From assembly GCF_001971785.1 (NCBI RefSeq), contig NZ_CP019389.1, positions 1,871,001 to 1,935,000 on the forward strand: DNA of 64,000 bases, written 5' to 3'. Both the position numbers and the translations under genes were made by a program. Below the pieces are notes generated by a model that was given only the letters and a program-made list of their open reading frames with translations, searched no databases and was not told the origin of the DNA. Numbering within the stretch: position 1 is the first letter of the stretch; every line of letters starts with the position of its first letter. This document shows positions 51,938 to 62,783 of this stretch, piece after piece. The stretch comes from Seonamhaeicola sp. S2-3. GTDB taxonomy: Bacteria > Bacteroidota > Bacteroidia > Flavobacteriales > Flavobacteriaceae.

Positions 51938-53935
51938 ATGACATTTAAAGACCAAATATTACAAGGGATTCCAAGTGCTTTACCACCTAAACAAGATTAT
52001 CCAAAAGATGCAAACAGAGCACCTAAACGGAAAGATATTTTATCGGTAAAAGAAAAGCAACTTGCTATCAGGAATGCGTTGCGATATTTTCCTAAAGATT
52101 GGCATCAAGAATTGGCCCAAGAATTTGCTAATGAGCTAAATGCTTTTGGTAGAATTTACATGTATAGGTTTAAACCTAAATATAAAATGTATGCGCGACC
52201 CATTGCAGAATATCCTGCAAAAACGGTTCAGACAGCAGCTATTATGCTTATGATTCAAAATAATTTAGATCCTGCCGTAGCACAACATCCTGAAGAATTA
52301 ATTACCTATGGCGGAAACGGTGCGGTATTTCAAAATTGGGCACAGTATCTATTAACCATGAAATATTTAGCTACCATGACCAATGAGCAAACTTTGCATA
52401 TGTATTCTGGTCATCCTATGGGATTATTTCCTTCTTCCAAAAATGCACCACGAGTGGTGGTAACCAATGGCATGATGATTCCTAATTATTCAAAACCCGA
52501 TGATTGGGAAAAATATAATGCGTTGGGCGTTACACAATACGGGCAAATGACTGCGGGATCGTTTATGTATATTGGTCCGCAAGGTATTGTACACGGTACA
52601 ACCATTACGGTGATGAATGCCTTCAGAAAAATTTTAAAACCAAACGAAACTTCCAACGGGAAAATATTTTTAACGGCTGGATTGGGGGGGATGAGTGGGG
52701 CACAACCCAAAGCCGGAAATATTGCAGGATGTATTACGGTTTGTGCCGAAGTAAACCCAAAAGCGGCTACAAAACGCTATGAACAAGGTTGGGTAGATGT
52801 GCTTGTTCATAATCTTGATGATTTGGTAAATCGCGTTAAGCAAGCACAAACAGATAATGAAGTGGTGTCTATTGCTTTTATAGGTAATGTGGTTGAGGTT
52901 TGGGAGCGGTTTTATGAAGAGGATATATTTATTCATGTAGGCTCCGATCAAACCTCGCTTCATATTCCATGGACAGGAGGTTATTATCCTGTTGGTGTGT
53001 CTTACGAAGCATCTAATAGAATGATTAGAGAAGAACCTGAGCTCTTCAAACAAAAGGTGCAAGAATCCTTAAGAAGACATGCAGCAGCCATAAATAAGCA
53101 CGCCAAAAAAGGCACGTATTTTTTTGACTATGGTAACGCCTTTTTGTTAGAAGCTTCGCGTGCTGGTGCAGATGTTATGGCGGAAAATGGCATCGATTTT
53201 AAATACCCATCTTATGTGCAAGATATTTTAGGACCTATGTGTTTTGATTATGGTTTTGGACCGTTTCGTTGGGTGTGTACTTCGGGAAAAGCAGAAGATT
53301 TAGATAAAACAGATGCCATTGCTGCCGAGGTTTTACAGGGTATTATGAAGCATTCGCCAGCAGAAATTCAACAGCAAATGCAAGATAATATTACCTGGAT
53401 AAAAGATGCTAAGAAAAACAAGATGGTAGTGGGCTCGCAAGCACGTATTTTATATGCAGATGCCGAAGGTAGAATGAAAATTGCAAAAGCGTTTAATAAT
53501 GCAATAGCTAAAGGTGATATTGGACCTGTAGTTTTAGGTAGAGATCATCACGATGTAAGCGGTACCGATTCTCCGTTTAGGGAAACCTCTAATATTTACG
53601 ATGGCAGTAAATTTACAGCAGATATGGCTATTCAAAATGTAATTGGCGATAGTTTTAGAGGTGCCACTTGGGTGTCTATTCACAATGGTGGTGGTGTTGG
53701 TTGGGGTGAAGTAATTAATGGTGGTTTTGGAATGGTGTTAGATGGTACACAAGAGGCCGAAGCACGTTTAAAAAGCATGTTGTTTTATGATGTAAATAAC
53801 GGTATAGCAAGACGAAGTTGGGCAAGAAATAATGAGGCTATGTTTGCCATTAAGCGTGAAATGGAACGTACACCAAATTTAAAAATAACTTTACCTAACT
53901 TAGTAGACGATAACATTATAAATAAATTGTTTTAA
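51938..53935 (+). CDS. hutU: Urocanate hydratase
   Basis: HutU hydrates urocanate to imidazolonepropionate using NAD+ as catalyst. The 665-residue protein is longer than the 550-residue enzymes of Proteobacteria, as usual in Bacteroidota. Motifs: TYGGNGAVFQNW, MYSGHPMGLFPS, TAGLGGMSGAQPKA (NAD site), DYGNAFLLEA, DILGPMCFDYGFGPFRWVCTSG shortened to FDYGFGPFRWVCTSG with the active-site Cys, and HNGGGVGWGEV. Its stop shares a base with the hutI start (TAATG). Confidence 0.95.
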   Translation: MTFKDQILQGIPSALPPKQDYPKDANRAPKRKDILSVKEKQLAIRNALRYFPKDWHQELAQEFANELNAFGRIYMYRFKPKYKMYARPIAEYPAKTVQTAAIMLMIQNNLDPAVAQHPEELITYGGNGAVFQNWAQYLLTMKYLATMTNEQTLHMYSGHPMGLFPSSKNAPRVVVTNGMMIPNYSKPDDWEKYNALGVTQYGQMTAGSFMYIGPQGIVHGTTITVMNAFRKILKPNETSNGKIFLTAGLGGMSGAQPKAGNIAGCITVCAEVNPKAATKRYEQGWVDVLVHNLDDLVNRVKQAQTDNEVVSIAFIGNVVEVWERFYEEDIFIHVGSDQTSLHIPWTGGYYPVGVSYEASNRMIREEPELFKQKVQESLRRHAAAINKHAKKGTYFFDYGNAFLLEASRAGADVMAENGIDFKYPSYVQDILGPMCFDYGFGPFRWVCTSGKAEDLDKTDAIAAEVLQGIMKHSPAEIQQQMQDNITWIKDAKKNKMVVGSQARILYADAEGRMKIAKAFNNAIAKGDIGPVVLGRDHHDVSGTDSPFRETSNIYDGSKFTADMAIQNVIGDSFRGATWVSIHNGGGVGWGEVINGGFGMVLDGTQEAEARLKSMLFYDVNNGIARRSWARNNEAMFAIKREMERTPNLKITLPNLVDDNIINKLF

Positions 53936-55185
53936 TGGCAATATTATTCAAAAATATAAAAGAATTACTTCAGGTTAGAAACGAACCTGTTCAGTTTGTT
54001 TCTGGAAAAGAGATGGCTATTTTACCTACTATAAAAAATGCATTTTTATTAGTTGAAAACGGACTCATTGCAGATTTTGGAAGTATGAATTCTTGTCCTA
54101 AAGGTGCATTTAAAGAGGTTATTGATTGCACAGGAAAAATGCTTATGCCCACTTGGTGCGATTCTCATACGCATTTGGTGTACGCAGGCAACAGAGAAAG
54201 CGAGTTTGTAGATAGAATTAAAGGGTTAACCTACGAAGAGATTGCTACAAAAGGGGGAGGTATTTTAAATTCAGCAAAAACTTTACAAAACACTTCTGAA
54301 GATGAGTTATACAATCAAAGTAAAGTAAGGTTAGAAGAAATTATTAGTTTAGGTACGGGGGCTGTTGAAATAAAATCGGGCTACGGATTAACAAAAGAAT
54401 CCGAATTAAAAATGCTTCGGGTTATCAAAAAGCTAAATGAAAATTATCCTATTGAAATTAAAGCCACGTTTTTAGGGGCGCATGCTTTACCAAAGTCATA
54501 TCAAAATACAACAAGCTATATCGATTATGTTATCAATGAAATTTTGCCAATCGTTTCACAAGAAAATCTAGCTCAATTTATAGATGTGTTTTGTGAAACA
54601 GGTTATTTTTCGATTAATGATACTGAGCGTTTACTAAAAGCTGGAAAGCAATACGGTTTAATTCCTAAAATCCATGTGAATCAATTCACTGCTATTGGCG
54701 GCGTGCAAGTGGGGGTTAAATATAATGCGTTATCGGTAGATCATTTAGAAGAAATGCGAGTTGAAGATATTAATGCTTTAAAAAACACTAAAACCATGCC
54801 TGTAGCATTACCGGGTTGTTCTTTCTTTTTAAGCATTCCTTATACACCCGCTAGAACAATGATAGATGAAGGGTTGCCTTTGGCTTTGGCAACCGATTAT
54901 AATCCAGGATCCTCACCTTCGGGGAATATGAATTTTGCAGTGTCTTCGGCTTGTGTAAAAATGAAAATAACACCAGAAGAAGCTATAAATGCGGCTACAA
55001 TAAATGGTGCTTATGCTATGGGGCTTCAAAATAAAGTAGGTTCTATAACCAAAGGGAAAATGGCTAACTTAATAGTTACTAAACCAATTAATTCGTACGG
55101 ATTTATACCATATGCTTTTGGAGAAAATAAAGTTGAAAAGGTGTATTTAAAGGGAGTAGAAGTTTCTAATGAAGGCTTTTTATAA
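53935..55185 (+). CDS. hutI: Imidazolonepropionase
   Basis: HutI opens imidazolonepropionate to formiminoglutamate. The 416-residue amidohydrolase has the metal motif WCDSHTHLVYAGNRESEF, EIKSGYGLTKESELKML, HVNQFTAIGG, and ALATDYNPGSSPSGNM with the metal-binding Asp. It completes three of the four steps; the gene for the last step (hutG or a formiminotransferase) is not in the window. Last gene of the operon; the 195 bp to ppa show nothing else. Confidence 0.95.
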   Translation: MAILFKNIKELLQVRNEPVQFVSGKEMAILPTIKNAFLLVENGLIADFGSMNSCPKGAFKEVIDCTGKMLMPTWCDSHTHLVYAGNRESEFVDRIKGLTYEEIATKGGGILNSAKTLQNTSEDELYNQSKVRLEEIISLGTGAVEIKSGYGLTKESELKMLRVIKKLNENYPIEIKATFLGAHALPKSYQNTTSYIDYVINEILPIVSQENLAQFIDVFCETGYFSINDTERLLKAGKQYGLIPKIHVNQFTAIGGVQVGVKYNALSVDHLEEMRVEDINALKNTKTMPVALPGCSFFLSIPYTPARTMIDEGLPLALATDYNPGSSPSGNMNFAVSSACVKMKITPEEAINAATINGAYAMGLQNKVGSITKGKMANLIVTKPINSYGFIPYAFGENKVEKVYLKGVEVSNEGFL

Positions 55186-55327
55186 AAAAAAAACATGTAA
55201 ATATTTTGGTGAGAATTGAGAATATCAGAATAAGAAGTAAAATATAGATACGCTTTTTGTAAAAGCATGTTTTATTTTATGTTTTAGTTAAGCTTTTGTA
55301 AAAAGATAAAAATGTACGAATTTATTG

Positions 55328-55358
55328 TTGTTAAAAGCATATCTCTTCAGTACATTTG
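55328..55358 (+). promoter_or_regulatory. Bacteroidota-type promoter of ppa
   Basis: TTG at 55328-55330, 20-nt spacer, TACATTTG at 55351-55358, matching TTG-N17-23-TAnnTTTG. Start codon of ppa is 22 nt downstream. Confidence 0.75.
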
Positions 55359-55380
55359 TATCCCAAATATATAATATATT

Positions 55381-55908
55381 ATGAGTAAGAAAAAAGACTT
55401 AACATTTGATGTTTTAATTGAAATACCTAAAGGAAGTAGAAATAAATATGAATACGATTTTACGTTGAATAAAATTCGTTTTGATCGTACATTATTTTCT
55501 TCTATGATGTATCCTGGTGACTATGGTTTTATTCCAGAAACATTGGCTTTAGATCATGACCCATTAGATGTTTTAGTTTTATCAACAGAGCCATCTTACC
55601 CAATGGTGGTAATGGAAGTAAGACCAGTAGGTGTGTTTCATATGACTGATGAAAAAGGACCAGATGAAAAAATAATTTGTGTGCCAGTTTCAGATCCTGT
55701 TTGGAGTCAACGAAGTGATATAGCAGATTTAAACCCTCATAGATTAAAAGAAATTGAACATTTCTTTCAGGTTTACAAAGATTTAGAGAAAAAGAAAGTA
55801 GATGTTGGTGGATGGGGAAATGCTGCAGAAGCTATAAAAATTTACAAAGAATGTGTAGATCGTTATGATAATAGCGAACACAAGAAAAAACGCACTTTCG
55901 TAATCTAA
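55381..55908 (+). CDS. ppa: Inorganic pyrophosphatase
   Basis: Soluble family I pyrophosphatase of 175 residues that hydrolyses PPi in the cytoplasm. IEIPKGSRNKYEYD, MMYPGDYGFIPET and DHDPLDVLVLS carry the Mg2+ and PPi residues (DxDPLD), and VGGWGNAAEAIK lies near the end. A terminator follows. A membrane-bound, ion-pumping pyrophosphatase is the next gene, which is unusual to see side by side. Confidence 0.95.
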   Translation: MSKKKDLTFDVLIEIPKGSRNKYEYDFTLNKIRFDRTLFSSMMYPGDYGFIPETLALDHDPLDVLVLSTEPSYPMVVMEVRPVGVFHMTDEKGPDEKIICVPVSDPVWSQRSDIADLNPHRLKEIEHFFQVYKDLEKKKVDVGGWGNAAEAIKIYKECVDRYDNSEHKKKRTFVI

Positions 55909-55934
55909 ATTGTTAGGTAAAAAATAATTATCAT

Positions 55935-55978
55935 AAAACAAAAGCCATCTTAAAATTTTAAGGTGGCTTTTGTTTTTT
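55935..55978 (+). terminator. Terminator of ppa
   Basis: Long hairpin: AAAACAAAAGCCATCTTAAAA pairs with TTTTAAGGTGGCTTTTGTTTT (first half 55935-55955, second 55956-55976) with no loop bases spare, then T-run. Confidence 0.85.
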
Positions 55979-56195
55979 AAAAAGGTTACTGCACCAACAA
56001 TATCTAATTTTCCACATGTAATTTTTATTAAAAAAACAAATAAAACCTAACATAAATCATAGTATTATTGATATTATAATTTATATACTATTTAAATGTT
56101 TAATCTTTAATTTATAAGGGCTTTTTTTATCACTTTTATTTTCCTATTTTTAGCTTCTCTTAGAAGAACAGACTAATCATAATAACTAATTACAT

Positions 56196-58532
56196 ATGGA
56201 AATAATAGTAGACTTTTTACCGCTTTTTGGTGTTGTTGCCTTGGCATTTGTTTTTATTAAAAGCGCTTGGGTATCTAAACAAGATCAGGGAACTGATACA
56301 ATGAAAGTAATAGCTAAAAACATAGCTGATGGAGCTATGTCTTTTCTTAAAGCGGAGTATAAAATATTATCAATTTTTGTTATAGCTGTAGCCGTCTTAT
56401 TATATTTTAAAGGAACAAATGAAGCAGGCTCTAACGGCATGGTGGCTGTATCATTTATTGTAGGTGCTATATGTTCTGCTTTAGCTGGATTTATAGGAAT
56501 GAAAGTAGCTACCAAAGCTAATGTTAGAACTACAAGTGCTGCTAGAACATCTCTTGGAAAAGCGTTAGAAGTAGCTTTTGCAGGAGGTGCTGTAATGGGT
56601 CTTGGTGTTGTAGGTTTAGGTGTTTTAGGGCTTAGTGGACTATTTATGATTTATAGCGAAATGGGTTGGGGCATCAATGAAGTACTTAATGTGCTTTCAG
56701 GGTTTTCGCTAGGAGCGTCATCTATTGCCCTATTTGCGCGTGTTGGTGGTGGTATTTATACTAAGGCTGCCGATGTTGGTGCCGATTTAGTAGGTAAGGT
56801 AGAAGCTGGTATTCCTGAGGATCACCCATTAAATCCTGCAACAATTGCAGATAACGTAGGTGATAATGTTGGTGATGTTGCTGGTATGGGAGCTGATTTA
56901 TTTGAATCTTATGTAGGTTCTATCATCGGTACCATGGTTTTAGGAGCGTTAATTACTACCGGAAATTTTGATGGTTTAGGCGCTGTATATTTACCATTGG
57001 TTTTAGCTGCGGTGGGTATTATTATGTCCATTATAGGAACGTTTTTTGTAAAGGTTAAAGATGGTGGTTCTCCTCATAAAGCTTTAAATCTTGGTGAATT
57101 TGGTTCTGCTATTCTAATGGTAATAGCTTCTTATTTTATTATCGATATTATGCTTGAAGGCACTACGGGTTTACCAAATGGTTCTACAGGTGTTTTTATT
57201 GCTGTAATAGCTGGTTTAATAGCTGGTTTAGCGGTTGGTAAAATAACAGAATATTATACAGGAACTGGTAAAAAACCTGTAAATTCTATTGTTAGACAAT
57301 CTGAAACTGGTGCTGCAACCAATATCATAGCAGGATTAGGAACCGGAATGATGTCTACCATGATTCCTATTATTTTAATTGCTGCAGCTATTTTGGTATC
57401 ACACCATTTTGCTGGTTTATATGGTATTGCTATTGCTGCCGTTGGTATGCTTGCTAATACAGGAATTCAATTGGCTGTAGATGCTTACGGACCTATTTCT
57501 GATAATGCCGGTGGAATTGCTGAAATGGCAGAATTACCTAGTGAAGTAAGAGAACGTACTGATAAGTTGGATGCTGTAGGAAATACTACAGCAGCTATTG
57601 GTAAAGGATTTGCCATTGCATCAGCAGCTTTAACAGCTTTGGCTCTTTTTGCAGCTTTTATGGAAACGGCAGGAGTAAAATCTATTGATGTATCTCAACC
57701 AGATATTATGGCAGGATTATTAGTAGGAGGGATGTTGCCATTTGTGTTTTCAGCATTATCGATGAATGCCGTTGGTAGAGCAGCTATGGCTATGATAGAA
57801 GAGGTGCGTCGTCAGTTTAGAGATATTCCTAAACTAAAAGCAGCTCTTGAAGTTATGCGTAAATATGATTCTGATATGAGTAAAGCAACCGATGCTGATA
57901 GAAAAATATTTGATGAAGCTAATGGTGTTGCAGAATATGATAAATGTGTGGCTATTTCAACACAAGCTTCTATAAAAGAAATGGTACTACCAGGTTTGTT
58001 AGCTATTGCGGTTCCTGTTGCTGTTGGATTTATTGGTGGCGCCGAAATGTTAGGAGGCTTACTAGCTGGGGTTACTACATGTGGAGTGTTAATGGCTATT
58101 TTTCAATCTAACGCTGGTGGTGCTTGGGATAATGCTAAAAAAACTATAGAGGAACAAGGTAGAAAAGGAACTGATGCTCATAAAGCAGCTGTTGTAGGTG
58201 ATACTGTTGGAGATCCGTTTAAAGATACTTCGGGGCCTTCATTAAATATCTTATTAAAATTAATGAGTGTGGTTGCTTTGGTAATTGCGCCTAGTTTAAT
58301 TTCAGGTGAAGCAGTTCAAGCTTACAATGATAATAGTAATGATACTGTTGAAATGGTTGAGGTTTCAAAAGAAATTAAGGTGAATATGACTAATAATGAC
58401 GATGGAACTGTAAAAGCAGTTGTTACTATGGTTACTACTGAAAACGGTGAGCAATCTACTAGTTATCAAACTTTTGAAGGTGATGAAAATAAAGTGCAAG
58501 CAAGTATTGATGCTTTGAAAAATAATGGTTAA
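56196..58532 (+). CDS. hppA: Membrane-bound ion-translocating pyrophosphatase
   Basis: A 778-residue integral membrane pyrophosphatase that couples PPi hydrolysis to H+ or Na+ pumping. About 16 hydrophobic segments are present; the catalytic [21 protein letters not shown] is shortened here to DNVGDNVGD (about 222-230), with [14 protein letters not shown] and [22 protein letters not shown] later. Residues 462-467 read GNTTAA: Ala rather than Lys here marks the K+-dependent subfamily in established work, most members of which pump Na+. The C-terminal 60 residues after the last helix are acidic and soluble ([20 protein letters not shown]), which is not part of the core enzyme. Confidence 0.93.
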   Translation: MEIIVDFLPLFGVVALAFVFIKSAWVSKQDQGTDTMKVIAKNIADGAMSFLKAEYKILSIFVIAVAVLLYFKGTNEAGSNGMVAVSFIVGAICSALAGFIGMKVATKANVRTTSAARTSLGKALEVAFAGGAVMGLGVVGLGVLGLSGLFMIYSEMGWGINEVLNVLSGFSLGASSIALFARVGGGIYTKAADVGADLVGKVEAGIPEDHPLNPATIADNVGDNVGDVAGMGADLFESYVGSIIGTMVLGALITTGNFDGLGAVYLPLVLAAVGIIMSIIGTFFVKVKDGGSPHKALNLGEFGSAILMVIASYFIIDIMLEGTTGLPNGSTGVFIAVIAGLIAGLAVGKITEYYTGTGKKPVNSIVRQSETGAATNIIAGLGTGMMSTMIPIILIAAAILVSHHFAGLYGIAIAAVGMLANTGIQLAVDAYGPISDNAGGIAEMAELPSEVRERTDKLDAVGNTTAAIGKGFAIASAALTALALFAAFMETAGVKSIDVSQPDIMAGLLVGGMLPFVFSALSMNAVGRAAMAMIEEVRRQFRDIPKLKAALEVMRKYDSDMSKATDADRKIFDEANGVAEYDKCVAISTQASIKEMVLPGLLAIAVPVAVGFIGGAEMLGGLLAGVTTCGVLMAIFQSNAGGAWDNAKKTIEEQGRKGTDAHKAAVVGDTVGDPFKDTSGPSLNILLKLMSVVALVIAPSLISGEAVQAYNDNSNDTVEMVEVSKEIKVNMTNNDDGTVKAVVTMVTTENGEQSTSYQTFEGDENKVQASIDALKNNG

Positions 58533-58569
58533 AACCATCAACTAAACTAAATAAGACTAACTAAATTAA

Positions 58570-58617
58570 GAAAACCACATCGGTTCTTGTGTTAAAACAA
58601 GAAAGATGTGGTTTTTT
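58570..58617. terminator. Bidirectional terminator between hppA and the aminotransferase
   Basis: AAAACCACATC / GATGTGGTTTT with an inner stem TTCTTGT / ACAAGAA; A- and T-runs on both sides. Confidence 0.85.
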
Positions 58618-58631
58618 ATTTATTATTAGAT

Positions 58632-60143
58632 TTATAAATTAAACCAACTTTTTGTAATATCTTTTTCAATAATCAGGTTAGCTTTATGAACAAACTCATT
58701 TTTTAAAGCGTAGTATTGATAGTCTTTACTCCATTCAGAGTGATTTTCTGCAACTTGTTTTATAGCATCACAAATAAAGTTAATTTCTTCATTAGTCATA
58801 GTAGGGTGAATAGACAAACGTATCCAACCTGGGCGTTCTATTAAACAGCCTTCAAGTATCTTTTTTTCTATTGATTTTGATGTATGTTGGTCAACATTAA
58901 GCAGATAATGTCCGTAAGTACCAGCACAACTACAACCGCCACGAGTTTGTACTCCAAACCTATCGTTTAAAAGTTTTACTACTAAATTATAGTGTACATC
59001 ATCAATATAAAATGAGAATACCCCTAAGCGGTCTTTGTGGTTAGGAGCTAATATTTTAAGGTTGGGTATTTCTGTGAGTTTTTCAAAAATAATGCTATTT
59101 AATTCGTGCTCTCTTTCTAAAATATTTTGTACACCCATTGTTTCTTTTAGTTGAATAGAAAGCGCAATTTTAATAGCTTGTAAAAAACCGGGAGTACCTC
59201 CATCTTCTCGGGTTTCAATATCATCAATATAATCATGGTCGCCCCAGGGGTTTGTGTAAGATACAGTACCACCACCAGGGTTATCTGGTACCAAATTTTT
59301 ATATAATTTTTTATTGAATATTAAGACTCCTGAAGCTCCTGGTCCACCTAAAAACTTATGCGGAGAAAAGGTGACAGCATCTAAATACTCATCTTTATTC
59401 TCTGGATGCATATCAATATTAACATAAGGAGCAGAACATGCAAAATCTACAAAACAAAGTCCATTGTTTTCATGCATTATTCTAGAAATATCGTAGTAAT
59501 TAGTTCTTATACCAGTTACATTAGAGCATCCCGTGATTGCTGCTATTTTTATGGGACATTCTTTATATTTTTCAATGAGTTGCTTTAAGTTTTCTGTACA
59601 GGGTAAGCCTGCTTTGTTTGAGGCTATAACTTCTACTTTAGCAATGGTTTCTAACCACGAAGTTTGGTTAGAGTGGTGTTCCATATGAGATACAAAAATG
59701 ACGGGTCTTTTTTCTTCAGGAATAACCGTGTGATCTTTTAAATTCTCATTGAGTTTAATGCCTAAAATGCGCTGAAATTTATTGATAGCACCCGTCATGC
59801 CTGTGCCTACCGTGATAAGTACATCATCTTTTGAGGCGTTTACGTGTTTTTTTATGATGTTTCTTGCCTTGTGGTAGGCTAGTGTCATAGCAGATCCTGT
59901 AATGGAGGTTTCTGTGTGTGTGTTAGCTACAAAGGGACCAATTTCATTAAGGATTTTTTCTTCTATAGGGCGATACAATCTGCCACTTGCTGTCCAATCG
60001 GCATATATAATTTTTTTTCTGCCGTAAGGCGATTCAAAAAATTGATTGTTGCCAATGGTGTTTTCTCTAAAGGGTGCAAAATAAGCTTCTAAATTGGTGT
60101 TTTTTTGAAGTTTAGAATCAAATCCTTTTGCTGTAACATTCAT
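58632..60143 (-). CDS. Class V aminotransferase (cysteine desulfurase-like)
   Basis: A 503-residue PLP enzyme. The PLP lysine is in AVTFSPHKFLGGPGASGV; other features are VFVSHMEHHSNQTSWLE (His for PLP), ITGCSNVTGIRT, DFACSAPYVNIDMHP and RGGCSCAGTYGHYLL near the end, where the Cys lies in the position that carries the persulfide in cysteine desulfurases. It is longer than IscS or SufS (about 400 residues), with an N-terminal 40-residue extension. No suf or isc genes are near it. Substrate uncertain: a desulfurase, a selenocysteine lyase or a kynureninase-like enzyme are all possible. Confidence 0.85.
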   Translation of the reverse strand: MNVTAKGFDSKLQKNTNLEAYFAPFRENTIGNNQFFESPYGRKKIIYADWTASGRLYRPIEEKILNEIGPFVANTHTETSITGSAMTLAYHKARNIIKKHVNASKDDVLITVGTGMTGAINKFQRILGIKLNENLKDHTVIPEEKRPVIFVSHMEHHSNQTSWLETIAKVEVIASNKAGLPCTENLKQLIEKYKECPIKIAAITGCSNVTGIRTNYYDISRIMHENNGLCFVDFACSAPYVNIDMHPENKDEYLDAVTFSPHKFLGGPGASGVLIFNKKLYKNLVPDNPGGGTVSYTNPWGDHDYIDDIETREDGGTPGFLQAIKIALSIQLKETMGVQNILEREHELNSIIFEKLTEIPNLKILAPNHKDRLGVFSFYIDDVHYNLVVKLLNDRFGVQTRGGCSCAGTYGHYLLNVDQHTSKSIEKKILEGCLIERPGWIRLSIHPTMTNEEINFICDAIKQVAENHSEWSKDYQYYALKNEFVHKANLIIEKDITKSWFNL

Positions 60144-60213
60144 AATTAGATTTATTTTTATGAAAAAATCACTTTAGTTATTTAATTGATGCTTATACAA
60201 CAATTAAGGTAGT

Positions 60214-62184
60214 TTATTTACCTTCTGGTTTAAAATTAGAGATTCCTTTTTCTAACCAAGAGTTGTATTCATCTACATCTGGTGTATAGGCTACAGGCTC
60301 TACAAGATTATCTTCGTTATGATTCATTAATACATACATGGGTTGTGTATTGGCTTTGTATTTAATGGTTTGCAATTCACTCCATTTTTGCCCAATATAT
60401 TTAAGCTTTTTTCCAGGTCTTAATTTAGAGTCTACAATTTCATTGTCTTTTAATTTACGTTTATCATCTACATACAAAGAAATAAGAACAACATCATTTT
60501 TAAGTTTTTCTAATACTTGAGGTTTTACCCAAACATTCTGTTCCATTTTTCTGCAATTTACGCAGGCGTGTCCTGTAAAATCAATCATAACTGGTTTTCC
60601 TACCTTTTTAGCATAGGCTAAACCTTTATCATAATCATTAAAAGCTAATATATCGTGAGGTGGCATTAAATGAGCACCATCTGGTAAATTTTCATGATTA
60701 TTAGATGCTGTATTTCCTGAACCTAGTTGGGTAAAACCAACACCATAAGGCGACTCACTATAATGTTGTGGTGGCGGAAAAGCACTTATTAAATTTAGTG
60801 GTGCTCCCCATAAGCCTGGAATCATATATATGGTAAAGGCTAGTACTAGTAAACCTAAACTAAGTCTTCCTACCGAAATATGGGATAATGGCGAATCATG
60901 AGGGAGTTGTATTTTTCCAAATAAATACAATGCTAAGGCGCCAAAAATGGCAATCCATATAGCAATAAATACTTCTCTTTCTAACCAGTGTAATTGCAAT
61001 ACTAAATCTGCATTAGATAAAAATTTGAATGCTAAAGCAAGTTCTAAAAAGCCAAGAACTACTTTAACAGTATTTAACCAACCACCAGATTTTGGTAAAG
61101 AATTTAACCACCCAGGGAAAGCTGCAAATAAAGCAAATGGTAACGCAATAGCTAATGAAAACCCTAGCATACCCACTATTGGTCCGGATTGACTACCGCC
61201 TGAGGCAGCTTCAACCAGTAAAGTACCAACAATAGGACCTGTACAAGAAAATGATACTATAGCTAAGGCTAAGGCCATAAAGAAAATACCTATTAGTCCG
61301 CCTTTATCTGCTTGTGAATCTACTTTGTTTGCCCAAGAATTTGGTAGCATAATTTCAAAAGCTCCTAAAAAGGAAGTTGCAAATATTATTAACAAAATAA
61401 AGAAAGCTATATTAAACCAAACATTGGTAGATAAGGCATTTAAAGCATCGGCACCAAAAATTAAACTTACTAAGATCCCTAAAAGGACATAGATAACAAT
61501 AATAGATATGCCATAAATAATGGCGTTTCTTAATCCTGCTGCTTTATTTTTGCTTTGTTTAGTGAAAAAGCTCACTGTCATTGGAATCATTGGGAACACA
61601 CAAGGTGTTAAAAGGGCTGCAAAGCCAGAGAAAAAAGCTATAAAGAATATACCCCATAAACTTTTTGATTCTTTTACTGGAGGCGTTGACTCTGTGTTAC
61701 TTTGTACTGTTGTATTAGTTTTTTCTAAACTGCTGCTTGAGTTAATGTTGAATGTTAGGTCTACTTCTGTAGGAGGTAAACATCTAGTATCATCACAAAC
61801 CATAAATTCAACAAAGGTTTGTATGTTTTCTACAGGTTCTGATACTTTTATTTTTTGTTTAAATACCGCTTCGTTTTCAAAAAACTTAATAACCATATTA
61901 AAAACAGGATCATTAACAGAGTGCCCTTCTTCTTCTAAGGTGTTTCCTATTAAAGTAATTTTGCCATTAGCATCATCAAAAGTAAAGCTGGTTGCTATAG
62001 GCCCACCTTCTGGCACGTCTTGTGAGTATAAATGCCACCCAGATTCTATTTGTGCTTTAGCAACTAACATATATTCTGTGTCTGTTAGTTTTTCTACGGA
62101 TGTATCCCATTTTACGGGGTCTACTATTTGTGCGTTACCAAATATTGAAAAGCACAAAGCGAGTATAAAAACGAATTTTTTCAT
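60214..62184 (-). CDS. dsbD: Thiol:disulfide interchange protein DsbD
   Basis: DsbD passes electrons from cytoplasmic thioredoxin across the inner membrane to the periplasm. The 656-residue protein starts at the ATG at 62184 ([11 protein letters not shown], signal peptide ending FGNAQ); the longer upstream frame lies within the next gene and is not used. Order: N-terminal domain (about 20-160; [29 protein letters not shown]), eight-helix core with [16 protein letters not shown] and [11 protein letters not shown], and a C-terminal thioredoxin domain with the CVNC motif in [15 protein letters not shown] (about 560). It shares its N-terminal domain with the next gene. Confidence 0.92.
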   Translation of the reverse strand: MKKFVFILALCFSIFGNAQIVDPVKWDTSVEKLTDTEYMLVAKAQIESGWHLYSQDVPEGGPIATSFTFDDANGKITLIGNTLEEEGHSVNDPVFNMVIKFFENEAVFKQKIKVSEPVENIQTFVEFMVCDDTRCLPPTEVDLTFNINSSSSLEKTNTTVQSNTESTPPVKESKSLWGIFFIAFFSGFAALLTPCVFPMIPMTVSFFTKQSKNKAAGLRNAIIYGISIIVIYVLLGILVSLIFGADALNALSTNVWFNIAFFILLIIFATSFLGAFEIMLPNSWANKVDSQADKGGLIGIFFMALALAIVSFSCTGPIVGTLLVEAASGGSQSGPIVGMLGFSLAIALPFALFAAFPGWLNSLPKSGGWLNTVKVVLGFLELALAFKFLSNADLVLQLHWLEREVFIAIWIAIFGALALYLFGKIQLPHDSPLSHISVGRLSLGLLVLAFTIYMIPGLWGAPLNLISAFPPPQHYSESPYGVGFTQLGSGNTASNNHENLPDGAHLMPPHDILAFNDYDKGLAYAKKVGKPVMIDFTGHACVNCRKMEQNVWVKPQVLEKLKNDVVLISLYVDDKRKLKDNEIVDSKLRPGKKLKYIGQKWSELQTIKYKANTQPMYVLMNHNEDNLVEPVAYTPDVDEYNSWLEKGISNFKPEGK

Positions 62185-62209
62185 GTAAAATAATTTAGAG
62201 CTAAGGAAA

Positions 62210-62656
62210 TTATTTAATAGCAAAGGTGAGTTCTTTTTCAGTTGGAGGTAAACAACGGGCATCGTCACAAACCATAAATTCAACACTAGCATTAATATTA
62301 AAAGGTGTTTTTCCTTTTAGTTTAATACGCTGTTTAAAAGCTGCTTGTGTTTTAAAAAATTTGATTTCCATATCGAAAATTTTATCATGAACGGTATGAC
62401 CTTTTTCCTCTTTGGTATTACCTTTTTTTAAGTAATTACCGTTACTTTCAAAAGTAAAACTAGTAGCTATAGGGCCTCCCTCTGGCACGGTTTGAGAGTA
62501 TAAATGCCAATTTTCTTCAATAGTTGCAGTTGCAATTAATTCGTATTCTGTATCTGAAATTTTTTCAACGGAAGTTGACCATTTTATTGGATCTAAAATT
62601 TGAGCGAAACCATTAGCGAAACACACTAATGCTAATAATATTAGTAATTTTTTCAT
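62210..62656 (-). CDS. DsbD N-terminal-like periplasmic thiol protein
   Basis: A 148-residue secreted protein with a signal peptide ([19 protein letters not shown]) and a single domain closely matching the N-terminal domain of the adjacent Dsb[42 protein letters not shown] and the redox pair in [17 protein letters not shown]. It ends soon after that domain, with no membrane or thioredoxin part. It lies 25 nt upstream of dsbD on the same strand, so it is probably cotranscribed and may take electrons from DsbD or hand them to other proteins. Confidence 0.88.
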   Translation of the reverse strand: MKKLLILLALVCFANGFAQILDPIKWSTSVEKISDTEYELIATATIEENWHLYSQTVPEGGPIATSFTFESNGNYLKKGNTKEEKGHTVHDKIFDMEIKFFKTQAAFKQRIKLKGKTPFNINASVEFMVCDDARCLPPTEKELTFAIK

Positions 62657-62672
62657 AATTGTTTAATTGTTT

Positions 62673-62706
62673 TAAAAAGGGTTATGTTTTACGATAACCC
62701 TTTTGT
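62673..62706 (-). terminator. Terminator of the M16 peptidase gene
   Basis: AAAAGGGTTAT / ATAACCCTTTT with an 8-nt loop, between the peptidase stop and the start of the DsbD-N gene. Confidence 0.78.
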
Positions 62707-62783
62707 CATCTTTCTTAATTAAAAATAAATTTATTGACTGACTAACTCAAAAAATCACACTAAAACAAATGTATAAAGAAAGA

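Noticed and set aside
52670-53062. 130-codon minus-strand frame opposite hutU
   Set aside because: Shadow of hutU, rich in His, Cys and Ile as antisense frames of this gene would be.
61520-62188. 222-codon plus-strand frame opposite dsbD
   Set aside because: A long antisense shadow of dsbD; the dsbD frame shows clear domains and motifs.
60214-62292. Longer DsbD starting inside the DsbD-N gene
   Set aside because: The upstream residues are a shifted reading of the other gene; a typical signal peptide begins at 62184.
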